A model generated the notes under the pieces. The model was not told the origin of the DNA. It did no database searches and worked only from the letters and a program-made list of their open reading frames with translations. A stretch of 21,423 nt of DNA, from NCBI GenBank assembly GCA_964495935.1, contig CAZBXQ010000055.1:1-21423 (forward strand), read 5' to 3'. The position numbers were made by a program, and so were the translations under genes. Positions 13,215 to 21,423 of the stretch are shown here, piece after piece. The first letter of the stretch is position 1, and every line of letters begins with the position of its first letter. Origin of the DNA: JAJYSO01 sp964495935. Its GTDB lineage: Bacteria; Bacteroidota; Bacteroidia; Flavobacteriales; Flavobacteriaceae.

Positions 13215-15539
13215 ATGAGAGATTATTTAGCCGAATTGAACGATGCTCAACGGGCTGCCGTAGAACAAATTGACGGCCCGATGATTGTCATTGCCGGTGC
13301 CGGATCAGGAAAAACACGAGTCCTTACCTATCGCATTGCCCATTTAATGAATAACGGCGTTGATCCTTTTAACGTTCTGGCTCTGACCTTTACCAATAAA
13401 GCTGCCCGGGAGATGAAATCCCGTATTGCCTCCATTGTGGGGAGCAGTGAAGCCAAAAACCTTTGGATGGGAACTTTTCACTCGGTCTTTGCCCGAATGC
13501 TTCGACATGAAGCCGATAAATTGGGCTATCCTTCAAATTTTTCGATCTATGATACTCAGGATTCTCAACGCCTGATTCGGGATATTATAAAAGAAATGAA
13601 ACTCGATAAGGAGGTCTATAAGTACAAACAAGTTTATTCCCGGATTTCTTCTTATAAAAACAGCCTGATTACCGTTAAGGCTTATTTTCAAAACCCGGAA
13701 TACAAGGAGGCCGATGCCATGGCCAAACGCCCGCGGATGGGAGCACTTTATAAAGCCTACGTAGAACGCTGTTTTAAAGCCGGGGCAATGGATTTTGACG
13801 ACCTGTTGCTCAAAACCAACGAACTCTTAAATCGCTTCCCCGAAGTTTTGGCCAAATATCAAATGCGATTTAAATACATTCTGGTCGATGAATATCAGGA
13901 TACCAATCACTCCCAATATCTTATCGTACGGGCACTGAGCGATCGTTTTCAAAATATTTGCGTGGTGGGCGATGATGCGCAAAGTATTTATGCCTTTCGA
14001 GGGGCCAATATTGACAATATTTTTAATTTCCAGCGGGATTATGAAAATGTAAAAACCTTTCGGCTGGAGCAAAATTATCGATCGACAAAAAATATCGTAA
14101 GAGCGGCGAATTCAGTTATCGAAAAAAATAAGACCCGACTGGAAAAAGAAGTTTGGACACAAAATGATGACGGAGCCAAAATCGTTGTAAATCGCTTGTT
14201 AAATGACGGGGAAGAAGGCCGATTTGTGGCCCGTTCCATTTTTGAAAATAAAATGGAATATCAACTGCGAAACGGAGCTTTTGCAGTGCTTTACCGAACC
14301 AATGCCCAAAGCCGGTCAATAGAAGACGCCCTGCGAAAAAAGGATATCCCCTACCGCATATACGGGGGGCTGTCTTTCTATCAACGCAAAGAAATTAAAG
14401 ATGTCTTAGCCTATCTCCGGCTGATTGTCAATACCAAGGATGAAGAAGCCCTAAAGCGAATCATCAATTTTCCCTCGCGAGGAATTGGAGCCACTACCAT
14501 GGACCGACTAACGATTGCGGCCAATCATTACAACCGCTCCATTTATGAGGTAATTGAAAACATTGCAAAAATCAATATCAACATCAACCGGGGAATACAA
14601 ACAAAACTCACCAACTTCCTCAACATGATTAAAAGTTTTCGGGTGACAAGCCAATCCAAAGATGCCTTCGAAATGGCAGAATTAGTGGCCAAGAAAACAG
14701 GATTATTACGAGAAATGAAGAAAGACGGAACCCCCGAGGGGATCACCCGGGTTGAAAATATCGAAGAATTGTTAAACGGAATCCAGGATTTTGTAGAAGG
14801 CCAAAAGGAAGTAGCCGATGCTACCGGTTCACTTCAGGAGTTTCTCGAGGACGTAGCCCTAATCACCGATCTCGATAAAGATACAGCCGATGAAGATCGC
14901 GTTTCATTAATGACCATCCACCTGGCCAAAGGACTGGAGTTTCCTTATGTTTATATTGTCGGATTGGAAGAGGACTTATTTCCTTCTGCATTGAGTATGA
15001 ATACCCGAGCCGAACTGGAAGAGGAACGCCGGCTCTTTTATGTAGCGATAACCCGGGCCGAAAAACAAGCCTATTTAACCTATACCCAATCACGGTATCG
15101 CTGGGGGAAACTGTACGAAGCAGAACCCAGCCGATTTATAGAAGAAATTGACAAGGAATATCTCGATTTCTGGGTGCCCGAGGAGGATTATCATTATAAG
15201 CCCCTGATTAACACCGATATTTTTGGCGAAATAGACAAAAGCAAACTCCGACAGACCAAGCCGCGTAAAGGGACCCCGCCACCGTCTCATAAACCGACGG
15301 AAGAACAATTACAAAAAATACGTAGGCTGCGCCCTAAAAACAGCTTGAAATCGAAAAAAGGAAACGGTAAAATCCTCGATCTTAAAGAAGGGCAAACCGT
15401 AGAACATCAGCGTTTCGGTACTGGTCGGGTTCTACAAGTTGAAGGTGTTGGACAGGATAAAAAGGCAGAAATCGATTTTGACACCGGCGGAATAAAAAAA
15501 TTGTTACTTCGTTTTGCAAAACTTAAAGTTTTAGACTAA
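13215..15539 (+). CDS. UvrD/PcrA-family 3'-5' DNA helicase
   Basis: A 774-aa superfamily 1A helicase acting in excision repair and removal of blocked replication or recombination complexes. Motifs in order: Q motif LNDAQRAAVEQIDGPMIVIA; Walker A AGAGSGKTR (27-35); motif Ia ALTFTNKAAREMKSRI; motif II DEYQDT (225-230); motif III VVGDDAQSIYAFRGA; motif IV RLEQNYRST; motif V MTIHLAKGLEFPYVYIVGLEEDLFPS; motif VI EEERRLFYVAITRAE. The C-terminal 50 residues (GQTVEHQRFGTGRVLQVEG to KLKVL) form the Tudor-like domain seen in PcrA/UvrD that contacts RNA polymerase. PcrA and UvrD cannot be told apart with confidence here. It leads a plus-strand series of five genes, with 55 nt to the next. Confidence 0.96.
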   Translation: MRDYLAELNDAQRAAVEQIDGPMIVIAGAGSGKTRVLTYRIAHLMNNGVDPFNVLALTFTNKAAREMKSRIASIVGSSEAKNLWMGTFHSVFARMLRHEADKLGYPSNFSIYDTQDSQRLIRDIIKEMKLDKEVYKYKQVYSRISSYKNSLITVKAYFQNPEYKEADAMAKRPRMGALYKAYVERCFKAGAMDFDDLLLKTNELLNRFPEVLAKYQMRFKYILVDEYQDTNHSQYLIVRALSDRFQNICVVGDDAQSIYAFRGANIDNIFNFQRDYENVKTFRLEQNYRSTKNIVRAANSVIEKNKTRLEKEVWTQNDDGAKIVVNRLLNDGEEGRFVARSIFENKMEYQLRNGAFAVLYRTNAQSRSIEDALRKKDIPYRIYGGLSFYQRKEIKDVLAYLRLIVNTKDEEALKRIINFPSRGIGATTMDRLTIAANHYNRSIYEVIENIAKINININRGIQTKLTNFLNMIKSFRVTSQSKDAFEMAELVAKKTGLLREMKKDGTPEGITRVENIEELLNGIQDFVEGQKEVADATGSLQEFLEDVALITDLDKDTADEDRVSLMTIHLAKGLEFPYVYIVGLEEDLFPSALSMNTRAELEEERRLFYVAITRAEKQAYLTYTQSRYRWGKLYEAEPSRFIEEIDKEYLDFWVPEEDYHYKPLINTDIFGEIDKSKLRQTKPRKGTPPPSHKPTEEQLQKIRRLRPKNSLKSKKGNGKILDLKEGQTVEHQRFGTGRVLQVEGVGQDKKAEIDFDTGGIKKLLLRFAKLKVLD

Positions 15540-15594
15540 TATTATAGAACCATTCTAACAGCGGGATTACCCCTCACCAAAAACAACTTTATCT

Positions 15595-16212
15595 ATGGCA
15601 GATTTAATTAAACTGTATGAAGAAAACCCTCAACAAAAGAAAATCATAAAAATTGCCGAGATCCTCAAAAATGGAGGTTTGGTGATTTACCCTACAGATA
15701 CGGTTTACGGCTTGGGGTGCGATATTAATAACCACAAGGCACTCAAAAAAATAGGACAACTAAAAGGGATTAAAAATATAGAAAAGGCTAATCTTTCCCT
15801 GATGTGCCGCGATATGAGCAATCTATCTCAATACGCGCAGATTAACAATGCTACTTTTAAGCTCTTAAAACGAAATCTCCCGGGGCCATTTACATTTATA
15901 TTACCGGGTAGTAATAACCTTCCCAATCATTTTAAAAAACGGAAAACCGTAGGGATTCGCATACCCGATAACAACATCTGCCAATCCCTTATTGATACTC
16001 TGGGAAATCCTATTCTCACCACTTCGATAAAAGACGATGATGAGATTATAGAATACACTACAGATCCCAGCCTTATTTTTGAAAAATGGGGAAAGCATGT
16101 AGATGTTGTGATTGACGCCGGAAACGGTGGAAATACCCCCTCGACCGTAATTGATTTGACATCAGGGGTTCCAGAAATAATCAGAGCAGGAAAAGGGGAT
16201 CTCATTGTATAG
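15595..16212 (+). CDS. Sua5/YciO/YrdC family protein, YciO-like
   Basis: A 205-aa YrdC-fold protein. Family members bind RNA or make threonylcarbamoyl-AMP for the t6A tRNA modification (TsaC/Sua5). The sequence tracks E. coli YciO more closely than TsaC: ENPQQKKIIKIAEILKNGG, YPTDTVYGLGCDI, LSLMCRDMSNLSQYAQINN, FKLLKRNLPGPFTFIL, RKTVGIRIPDN, PSTVIDLTSGVPEIIRAGKGD. The N-terminal KxR/K-rich loop typical of TsaC is reduced to KGIKNIEKAN. So t6A synthesis is possible but not certain. It lies 10 nt upstream of the DUF4159 start. Confidence 0.9.
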   Translation: MADLIKLYEENPQQKKIIKIAEILKNGGLVIYPTDTVYGLGCDINNHKALKKIGQLKGIKNIEKANLSLMCRDMSNLSQYAQINNATFKLLKRNLPGPFTFILPGSNNLPNHFKKRKTVGIRIPDNNICQSLIDTLGNPILTTSIKDDDEIIEYTTDPSLIFEKWGKHVDVVIDAGNGGNTPSTVIDLTSGVPEIIRAGKGDLIV

Positions 16213-16222
16213 TAGAACAGGC

Positions 16223-16891
16223 ATGGGGAGAGTAAAAAAACACAGGAAAAAACTATTTATAATCCTGTTTTTTCTGAGTTTATATACCGTTGAAAGCCAT
16301 GCGCAAAAAATCGCTTTGATCAAATATCAAGGCGGCGGAGACTGGTATGCCAACCCCACTTCTCTTCCCAATCTAATTGAATTCTGCAATGCAAATTTGG
16401 GGACAAAAATGGATCCTAAACCGGCTACTGTTGAACCCGGTAGTTCAGCACTGTTTGATTATCCGTTTTGCCATATGACCGGGCACGGCAATGTGATATT
16501 CAACAAAGAAGAACGGAACAACCTGCGGGCTTACCTCAAAAGTGGTGGTTTTTTACATATTGATGATAACTACGGAATGAATAAATACATCCGTAGAGAA
16601 ATCAAAAAATTGTTTCCGGAACACGAATTGAAAGAATTACCTGCCGATCATCCTATTTTTTCCAGTTATCATAATTTTAAGGACGGCTTACCCAAAATTC
16701 ATGAACACGACGGCCTCCCCCCGCAAGCTTTTGGAATTACCATCGATGGGCGACTGGTGCTTTTATTTACCTACGAAAGTGATTTGGGCGATGGTTGGGA
16801 AGATCCGGAAGTACACAACGACCCGGAAGAGGTACGGCTTCAAGCCTTGAATATGGGGGCTAATATTATTCAATATGTCTTTGAGCATTAA
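16223..16891 (+). CDS. DUF4159 family exported protein
   Basis: A 222-aa protein. I chose ATG 16223 over a TTG at 16205 inside the previous gene because it opens a clean signal peptide (RVKKHRKKLFIILFFLSL, ending about SHAQ at 28). The mature part is a glutamine-amidotransferase-like (ThuA-like) alpha/beta domain: KIALIKYQGGGDWYANP, FDYPFCHMTGHGNV, AYLKSGGFLHIDDNYG, LFPEHELKELPADHPIFSS, HEHDGLPPQAFG, and a FTYESDLGDGWED end. The catalytic Cys of true amidotransferases is not evident. Function unknown; in related bacteria DUF4159 proteins often occur near MoxR/DUF58 genes, which are absent here. Confidence 0.88.
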   Translation: MGRVKKHRKKLFIILFFLSLYTVESHAQKIALIKYQGGGDWYANPTSLPNLIEFCNANLGTKMDPKPATVEPGSSALFDYPFCHMTGHGNVIFNKEERNNLRAYLKSGGFLHIDDNYGMNKYIRREIKKLFPEHELKELPADHPIFSSYHNFKDGLPKIHEHDGLPPQAFGITIDGRLVLLFTYESDLGDGWEDPEVHNDPEEVRLQALNMGANIIQYVFEH

Positions 16892-16985
16892 GAGGTTATC
16901 GGGGTGCCATTTTTGAAAAAGTTTTAAACCACTTCGATGAGCTACGTCCGAGAAAACTATTATTTTTGATTTTTTAACTTTCTTT

Positions 16986-18074
16986 ATGAATTCCAAGATT
17001 ATTGCCGGTGGAATATTGCGCGCTTTAGCTGTTATTTTAGGCATGGCACTGCTGCTCCTGTTTCTCTATGCAATTCGTTCCATCTTATTGTATATTGCCA
17101 TCGCCGCAGTGATTGCTCTTATCGGGCGACCACTGGTTTTCTTTTTGGAAACGCGATTAAGGGTTCCTACCAATCTTTCGGTGGTGATTACGCTCTTTCT
17201 GATATTCGGAATTATTCTGGGGATTATATCCACTCTTATTCCGGTAATTAACCAGCAGAGTGAAAATTTTGCCCGTATTGATATCGAAGAGGTAAAAGTG
17301 AACCTCAATATGCTGAATTATCAGATCCGAGACTATTTGGGATTGGAGCGAATCGACCTTTTTGACCGGTACAGCCTTACTCATTACCTTGAAAATGTCG
17401 ATTTTAAGGCCGTTCCACTCTTTATGAGCTCCCTATTCGGAAAACTTGGTGCCATTATTATCGGCTTCTTTTCTGTCGTTTTTATTTCCTTTTTCTTTCT
17501 TACCGACAGCAATATTCTACTGAACAGTTTTCTGGCATTTTCAAAACGGGGAAGTGAAGAGCGCTTTAAGCGGGTTTTTACCAAAATAAAAAACCTCCTG
17601 TCTCGCTATTTTATCGGGATTTCTCTCCAAATTTTTGTACTCTTTATACTGTATGTGATCTTGCTTTATACCTTTGAGGCCAAGAACCCGATTGCCGTAG
17701 CTTTTATTTGTGCCTTTCTAAATATTGTTCCCTACCTGGGGCCTCTTGTCGCCGGCTTGCTCATGGTTCTTTTGGTGGGTTCTAATCATTTGGGAGCCGA
17801 TTTCTCGACCGTCATATTGCCCAATATGGCCTATGTGTTATTTGGCTATTTGGTCACACAAATTATCGACAACTTCATTAATCAGCCTCTGATTTTTGGG
17901 CAAAGCGTAAAATCACACCCCCTCGAAATATTTTTAATCATTTTAGTAGCCGGTATCCTGTTCGGAGTTTTTGGCATGATTGTAGCCATTCCCTCCTATA
18001 CCGCCATCAAAGTAATCGCCAAGGAAGCCTTAAGCAAATATAAAATCGTAAAGTTCCTCACCCGCGATTTATAA
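16986..18074 (+). CDS. AI-2E family transporter (YdiK/TqsA-like permease)
   Basis: A 362-aa polytopic inner-membrane protein of the AI-2E transporter (UPF0118) family. About eight hydrophobic segments are visible: two near the N-terminus (about 7-52), one at 59-80 (VVITLFLIFGIILGIIS), then a periplasmic or soluble stretch at about 85-155, a segment near 160-180 (IIIGFFSVVFISFFFL), and four more from 215 to 350. Conserved family motif NIVPYLGPLVAG is near residues 253-264 and QPLIFGQSVKSHPLEIF near 305-321. The substrate in most members is not AI-2; some act as Na+/H+ antiporters. A TATTTTTG box (16961-16968) may give it its own promoter. It ends one base before the next gene. Confidence 0.93.
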   Translation: MNSKIIAGGILRALAVILGMALLLLFLYAIRSILLYIAIAAVIALIGRPLVFFLETRLRVPTNLSVVITLFLIFGIILGIISTLIPVINQQSENFARIDIEEVKVNLNMLNYQIRDYLGLERIDLFDRYSLTHYLENVDFKAVPLFMSSLFGKLGAIIIGFFSVVFISFFFLTDSNILLNSFLAFSKRGSEERFKRVFTKIKNLLSRYFIGISLQIFVLFILYVILLYTFEAKNPIAVAFICAFLNIVPYLGPLVAGLLMVLLVGSNHLGADFSTVILPNMAYVLFGYLVTQIIDNFINQPLIFGQSVKSHPLEIFLIILVAGILFGVFGMIVAIPSYTAIKVIAKEALSKYKIVKFLTRDL

Positions 18075-18075
18075 C

Positions 18076-19272
18076 ATGAACACGTTTCTTCTAACTCCCG
18101 AAATTCAGGAATATATCAAATCCCATCGTAAGGAAGACGTCGTTCGGCTTATTCTAAAAGGAAGCCCTTTTAAAAACGTATCGGCAAAAGAATTAGCCGA
18201 ACAGATCGAAGGCCGGCAAAAAGTTGAGAAGAAACTGCCCTCTTGGTTTGCAACCCCCAATATTCTCTATCCTCCGGTATTGAATTTAGCTCAGTCATCT
18301 TCCGAAATTACGGCTCGCTATAAGGCCGGTTTAATTTCAGGAGAACGGCTTATTGATATTACCGGTGGTTTTGGAGCCGATGCCTATTTTTTCTCCCGAT
18401 CTTTTCAACATGTTATTCATTGTGAGCAGGATAGGGAGCTATCGGCTATAGCCGCACATAATATTAAACAGCTTGATCCCGGATGCCCTATAGAAGTAGT
18501 CCATGCCGATAGCATCAAATATCTTAAAGAGTTTTCGGGATCCATCGACTGGATTTATGCCGATCCCGGAAGACGTTCGAAAACCGGCCGAAAATTATAC
18601 CGTCTGGAGGAGAGTATTCCCAATATCTTGAATTACATGGAGCTTCTTTTTCAAAAAGCTCCTAGTGTCCTTTTAAAAACCTCGCCTCTCCTGGATCTAA
18701 CCCGTGGAAAATCACAATTGAAATCAGTGTCGGCAATCCATGTCGTAGCCGTTAAAAATGAAGTAAAAGAACTCCTGTGGGTACTCCGACCAAAAGCGAA
18801 AAACCCCATCCCAATTCGAACCGTTAACTTCACTTCCCATGGAAATCAATACCTCAATGCAGTTTGGGGACAGGAAGATTCAAAAAGTGGATCTTTTTCG
18901 CCTCCCCTACGTTATCTGTACGAACCGAATGCCGCTATTTTAAAAGCCGGATTATTCAATACGGTGGCTTCCCGATATCCGGTGTATAAACTGGCTCCAA
19001 ACACGCATCTATACACATCTCGGGAATTGATTCGTTTTCCGGGGAGACGCTTTGAAATATTGGAAGTCCTCCCTTTTAAAAAGACAAAAATCAAATTGAT
19101 GGAGCTTCGTAAAGCAAATATTACAACTCGAAATTTTCCCGTTTCAGTTCGCGAAATCCGTAAAAAATACAAATTCCGCGAAGGCGGAAAAGAATATCTG
19201 TTTTTTACGCAAACCTCCAAAAACGAGAAAATAATCATACGATGTCATAAGATCCAGAGATCCCATCATTGA
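18076..19272 (+). CDS. Class I SAM-dependent methyltransferase with C-terminal THUMP-like domain
   Basis: A 398-aa Bacteroidota-typical methyltransferase. SAM-binding motif I is LIDITGGFGADAYFFS (about 93-108); the acidic end of strand 2 is HCEQDRELSAIA; the motif IV region DWIYADPGRRSKTGRK carries DPxRR in place of the N/DPPY loop. The C-terminal part (RPKAKNPIPIRTVNF to the end, including YLYEPNAAILKAGLF and NFPVSVREIRKKYKFREGG) fits the THUMP-like domain, suggesting an RNA substrate. The start is one base after the transporter stop, so the two are translationally linked. Precise substrate unknown. Confidence 0.92.
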   Translation: MNTFLLTPEIQEYIKSHRKEDVVRLILKGSPFKNVSAKELAEQIEGRQKVEKKLPSWFATPNILYPPVLNLAQSSSEITARYKAGLISGERLIDITGGFGADAYFFSRSFQHVIHCEQDRELSAIAAHNIKQLDPGCPIEVVHADSIKYLKEFSGSIDWIYADPGRRSKTGRKLYRLEESIPNILNYMELLFQKAPSVLLKTSPLLDLTRGKSQLKSVSAIHVVAVKNEVKELLWVLRPKAKNPIPIRTVNFTSHGNQYLNAVWGQEDSKSGSFSPPLRYLYEPNAAILKAGLFNTVASRYPVYKLAPNTHLYTSRELIRFPGRRFEILEVLPFKKTKIKLMELRKANITTRNFPVSVREIRKKYKFREGGKEYLFFTQTSKNEKIIIRCHKIQRSHH

Positions 19273-19316
19273 AGTGATCTAAATTTTTTATTTATAAAAA
19301 GATGATTGTCAATCAG

Positions 19317-19475
19317 TTATAAATACAGGGTTGGAAGTTCATAGAGAAATCTCAAAGTGTAAATGACCTCATTGTAAAAATCGGCTTTAAAAAAGGCATC
19401 GGATAACTTTCTAATCGAGGGAAGAACCTTCATGTCTATGTGTATATTGCCGCTCTTGAAAAACTCGTTGTGCAT
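19317..19475 (-). CDS. Possible 52-aa protein downstream of the DNA methyltransferase
   Basis: ATG 19475 to TAA at 19317-19319, on the same strand as the methyltransferase and 33 nt after its stop. The product (MHNEFFKSGNIHIDMKVLPS..., ending LYELPTLYL) has no signal peptide and is mostly predicted helix with aromatic residues. It may be a small gene of the same acquired segment or the remnant of a longer one. No family recognised. The remaining intergenic bases (19273-19316) are AT-rich and empty. Confidence 0.3.
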   Translation of the reverse strand: MHNEFFKSGNIHIDMKVLPSIRKLSDAFFKADFYNEVIYTLRFLYELPTLYL

Positions 19476-19508
19476 TCGTTTTTATTTTCTGGCCGGTACA
19501 GACGGTAC

Positions 19509-21089
19509 TTACTCGTATTTCTTGTTTGTTTTTACTAATCTTTTTTTAATAATTTCATCAATTTTATTTATGTATATATCGTTTTCATTTCCCTTAAATA
19601 ATCGATAAAACTCCAGGATACTATCATTTTCTTCATCTTTTAAAAGTGATAGATTCACAATCTTCGCATTATTTAAATCATTAGACTCAAATTTCTTCAA
19701 GCCGTCCCCATATTCTCTACGGTTATCATTAAATATTTCTTTTGCTGTAGGCGTCAATAAATAGGCAAATAGAATATTGATATTTAGTGGGTTAGATAGA
19801 TTGTCCCGTTTGGGATAAATACAATGGAAAGTAGTCAAATTAGAAATATTAGCTTCGTTCCTTACAAACTTCAATCCATTTCGATTAAAAACGGACACCC
19901 AAATCGGGGCAGGCGGTCTGTTTTCGATGGCAAACCAGGGTTTCCTGTTTTTAGTTAGATACTTTTCATTTATTTTTTCTTTTTCTCCTTTTGAGATATA
20001 GGCTAATACATTTTTATGTTTGGCCCTCCTTCCATCAAACAGAAAGATTGTTGCATTAGACTCGACGAGGTTTTCAAATTTTTTATTCGTAAAAACCCGA
20101 GTTTTTACGTCTTTGGATCTACAAATGCACGGTAAAAGATTTTTTAACGGGATAGAATAGCGGTTCATTTTCTCCCTATTGAAGGTAAAGTAATCATTTG
20201 CTCCCGTGGCAATACCCCGCATTACCTTAGCATAGGTTGAAAAAGGAACAAGGTTTTTATATTTATCGGAATTCTGAACTTGATAATATTTTCTCCATTT
20301 TACTAAGGGAGACAGTTCTTCCCGGGGATAACTAAATTCACCATTTGCTTTTGGATAGTTATCGATAAATCTTTCAATTATTTGTAGTTCAGAAGTAGTT
20401 TTAATAGTGGAGAATTGGACATTTGTCGATAAATGATCGTTAGCAAAAAGTAGAATGGAAGCTGTAGTAAGAGCGTCATCAAAAACATTTTCCTCAAAAT
20501 CAATTATAAAAATATGCTTTAAAATTCCGGTTTTTAATAAATAAGATTTTATGAATACCCCATAATCAGAGTTTAGAAATTCTGAAGGAATAATATAAGC
20601 CATTCTTCCCTGATCCCTCAATTGATAAATAGATTTCAAAAGAAACAGAGCATAAAGATTAGTAAAACCGTTTAGTTTCAATTTTAGATGTTTCTGCACC
20701 TCTTTTATAATTGGTTTATTATCATAGTCATGAAATTTGAAATAGGGTGGATTACAAATAATTCCATCATATTTATTATCCCAATCATTAAACATATAAT
20801 CCTGATGGTTAAGCTCTATATTCTTAAGATCTTTAAATTCTACCTTAGCTTCATTAAGGATTTTAGCGTCAATCTCAAAGCCTTTAATTTTAAAAGTTGG
20901 TTTCTCCTTTAAAAGGATTCTGGAAAAAATCCCCAATCCAAACGCAGGTTCTAAAATAGTTTTGCATATAGGGTTTCCTACAATCCACCTCACCATTAGA
21001 TCGGCAATGGGTTCGGGGGTAAAAAATTGGGCAAACTTTTTACGATGGTCTAAACTTATGTGCGCTCTATATTTTTTTTCAACTGTCAT
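19509..21089 (-). CDS. Eco57I/TaqI-like adenine-N6 DNA methyltransferase
   Basis: A 526-aa gamma-class N6-adenine methyltransferase of the type II restriction-modification kind. Order of motifs: X as KKFAQFFTPEPIADLM (18-33), I as ILEPAFGLGIF (45-55), II with FEIDAKI (71-77), IV as catalytic NPPY at 113-116, followed by YALFLLKSI and AYIIPSEFLNSDYG, then a C-terminal target-recognition region resembling the TaqI specificity domain (GANDYFTFN, LLPCICRSKDV, WFAIENRPPAPIWVSVF, FHCIYP). Length and layout fit a stand-alone modification enzyme; no nuclease domain is visible. Base composition is clearly more AT-rich than the neighbouring genes, suggesting transfer. Its upstream neighbour is a truncated gene ending one base before this ATG, so a partner, possibly a nuclease, may have been lost. 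Recognition site cannot be predicted. Confidence 0.9.
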   Translation of the reverse strand: MTVEKKYRAHISLDHRKKFAQFFTPEPIADLMVRWIVGNPICKTILEPAFGLGIFSRILLKEKPTFKIKGFEIDAKILNEAKVEFKDLKNIELNHQDYMFNDWDNKYDGIICNPPYFKFHDYDNKPIIKEVQKHLKLKLNGFTNLYALFLLKSIYQLRDQGRMAYIIPSEFLNSDYGVFIKSYLLKTGILKHIFIIDFEENVFDDALTTASILLFANDHLSTNVQFSTIKTTSELQIIERFIDNYPKANGEFSYPREELSPLVKWRKYYQVQNSDKYKNLVPFSTYAKVMRGIATGANDYFTFNREKMNRYSIPLKNLLPCICRSKDVKTRVFTNKKFENLVESNATIFLFDGRRAKHKNVLAYISKGEKEKINEKYLTKNRKPWFAIENRPPAPIWVSVFNRNGLKFVRNEANISNLTTFHCIYPKRDNLSNPLNINILFAYLLTPTAKEIFNDNRREYGDGLKKFESNDLNNAKIVNLSLLKDEENDSILEFYRLFKGNENDIYINKIDEIIKKRLVKTNKKYE

Positions 21090-21090
21090 C

Positions 21091-21363
21091 TTAAAATTCA
21101 GTAATGTTTAAAAGCTTTTTTAGATTTTCAATATCAAGATAAGCGGTACCGCCTTCAAAACTTACATAAAATAAGAGCCGTCCTCTTCCCATTTCTCTTC
21201 TTACACTTTTATGTTTCGGCTCTAATATTGTATAGGCAACTCGTTCGGTATGTCTTGTGTTGATCTTGATGGTTGTTTTATTTTGATTTTTAATGTCTTT
21301 GCTTATTTCATATTGTTCTCCTTCTTTTTCTTCATCAGTTACAAAAGTTTCGGAGTGGCAGAT
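21091..21363 (-). pseudogene. 3' remnant of a gene cotranscribed with the DNA methyltransferase
   Basis: An open frame of 90 codons ends with TAA at 21091-21093, one base before the methyltransferase ATG, the spacing of a true operon partner. It has coding character (RHTERVAYTILEPKHK, GRGRLLFYVSFEGGTAYLDIENLKKLL), but no ATG, GTG or TTG starts it except a Met 33 residues from the end. In-frame stops lie at 21364-21366 and 21382-21384. The 5' part is therefore missing or replaced. I do not recognise the family; a restriction endonuclease or specificity subunit would fit the context but is not shown. Confidence 0.55.
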
Positions 21364-21395
21364 TCAATTATCAATGTATGCTTATGGTTCCGAAA

Positions 21396-21423
21396 TCGAC
21401 ACCCCGCCCTGCGGGCACCCCTC
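21396..21423. repeat. Edge of a GC-rich intergenic repeat-like element
   Basis: ATCGACACCCCGCCCTGCGG and the following GCACCCCTC contain a CCCGC-CCT-GCGGG stem (21403-21415) flanked by CACCCC on both sides. It is strikingly GC-rich after an AT-rich region. Very similar strings (acaccccg...cctgcgg...cacccctc) occur, as I remember, as dispersed intergenic repeats in Flavobacteriaceae genomes. It is cut by the window end. Confidence 0.4.

Noticed and set aside
16205..16222. TTG start for the DUF4159 protein overlapping the YciO-like gene
   Set aside because: ATG 16223 gives a proper signal peptide length and avoids the overlap.

Overview
The window comes from a Bacteroidota genome, most likely a marine or soil member of the Flavobacteriaceae. 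Three things point there: the TTTG-N19/20-TAnnTTTG promoter type, the near absence of strong Shine-Dalgarno sites, and the protein sequences (Bacteroidota-style curli genes, DUF4159, AI-2E transporter, THUMP-like methyltransferase). I cannot name a genus from sequence alone.

Region 1 (60-7298) is a complete curli (type VIII / nucleation-precipitation) amyloid locus. On the minus strand, in transcription order, lie a large curlin with fifteen 22-residue repeats (CsgA-like), a strong hairpin, a short CsgB-like nucleator, a protein in which a CsgH-like domain precedes a CsgE domain, CsgF, a gap with a possible 55-aa reading frame, a CsgG pore lipoprotein with an added C-terminal beta-barrel-like domain, and finally a lipoprotein with a carboxypeptidase-regulatory-like domain, an Ig/Fn3-like domain and a TolB-like beta-propeller. 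Spacings are very tight (1-nt overlap csgB/csgE, 19 nt csgE/csgF, 2 nt csgG/lipoprotein), so everything after the hairpin reads as one translationally coupled unit. A divergent LuxR-type regulator (CsgD-like) lies across a 550-bp intergenic region. Its N-terminal receiver strand appears in a different frame from the rest, joined at a C-run.

Region 2 (7434-10235) is uvrA. Region 3 (10559-12809, minus strand) holds a 40-aa single-span membrane peptide behind an acyl-CoA thioesterase, and an SDR oxidoreductase followed by a transaldolase that ends in a strong intrinsic terminator. The small SRP RNA (ffs) follows on the minus strand with a textbook promoter. Region 4 (13215-19272, plus strand) carries a PcrA/UvrD helicase, a YciO-type Sua5 protein, a DUF4159 protein, an AI-2E-family permease and a THUMP-like methyltransferase, closely packed.

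Region 5 (19317-21423) is visibly more AT-rich and looks acquired. It contains an Eco57I/TaqI-like adenine-N6 DNA methyltransferase, a 52-aa reading frame after it, and just upstream the 3' remnant of another gene whose beginning is missing. A GC-rich repeat-like sequence runs off the window edge.

The most interesting part is the curli locus: domain fusion in the chaperone, an enlarged secretion pore protein, an extra propeller lipoprotein, a hairpin that could set curlin stoichiometry, and an apparently frameshifted regulator.
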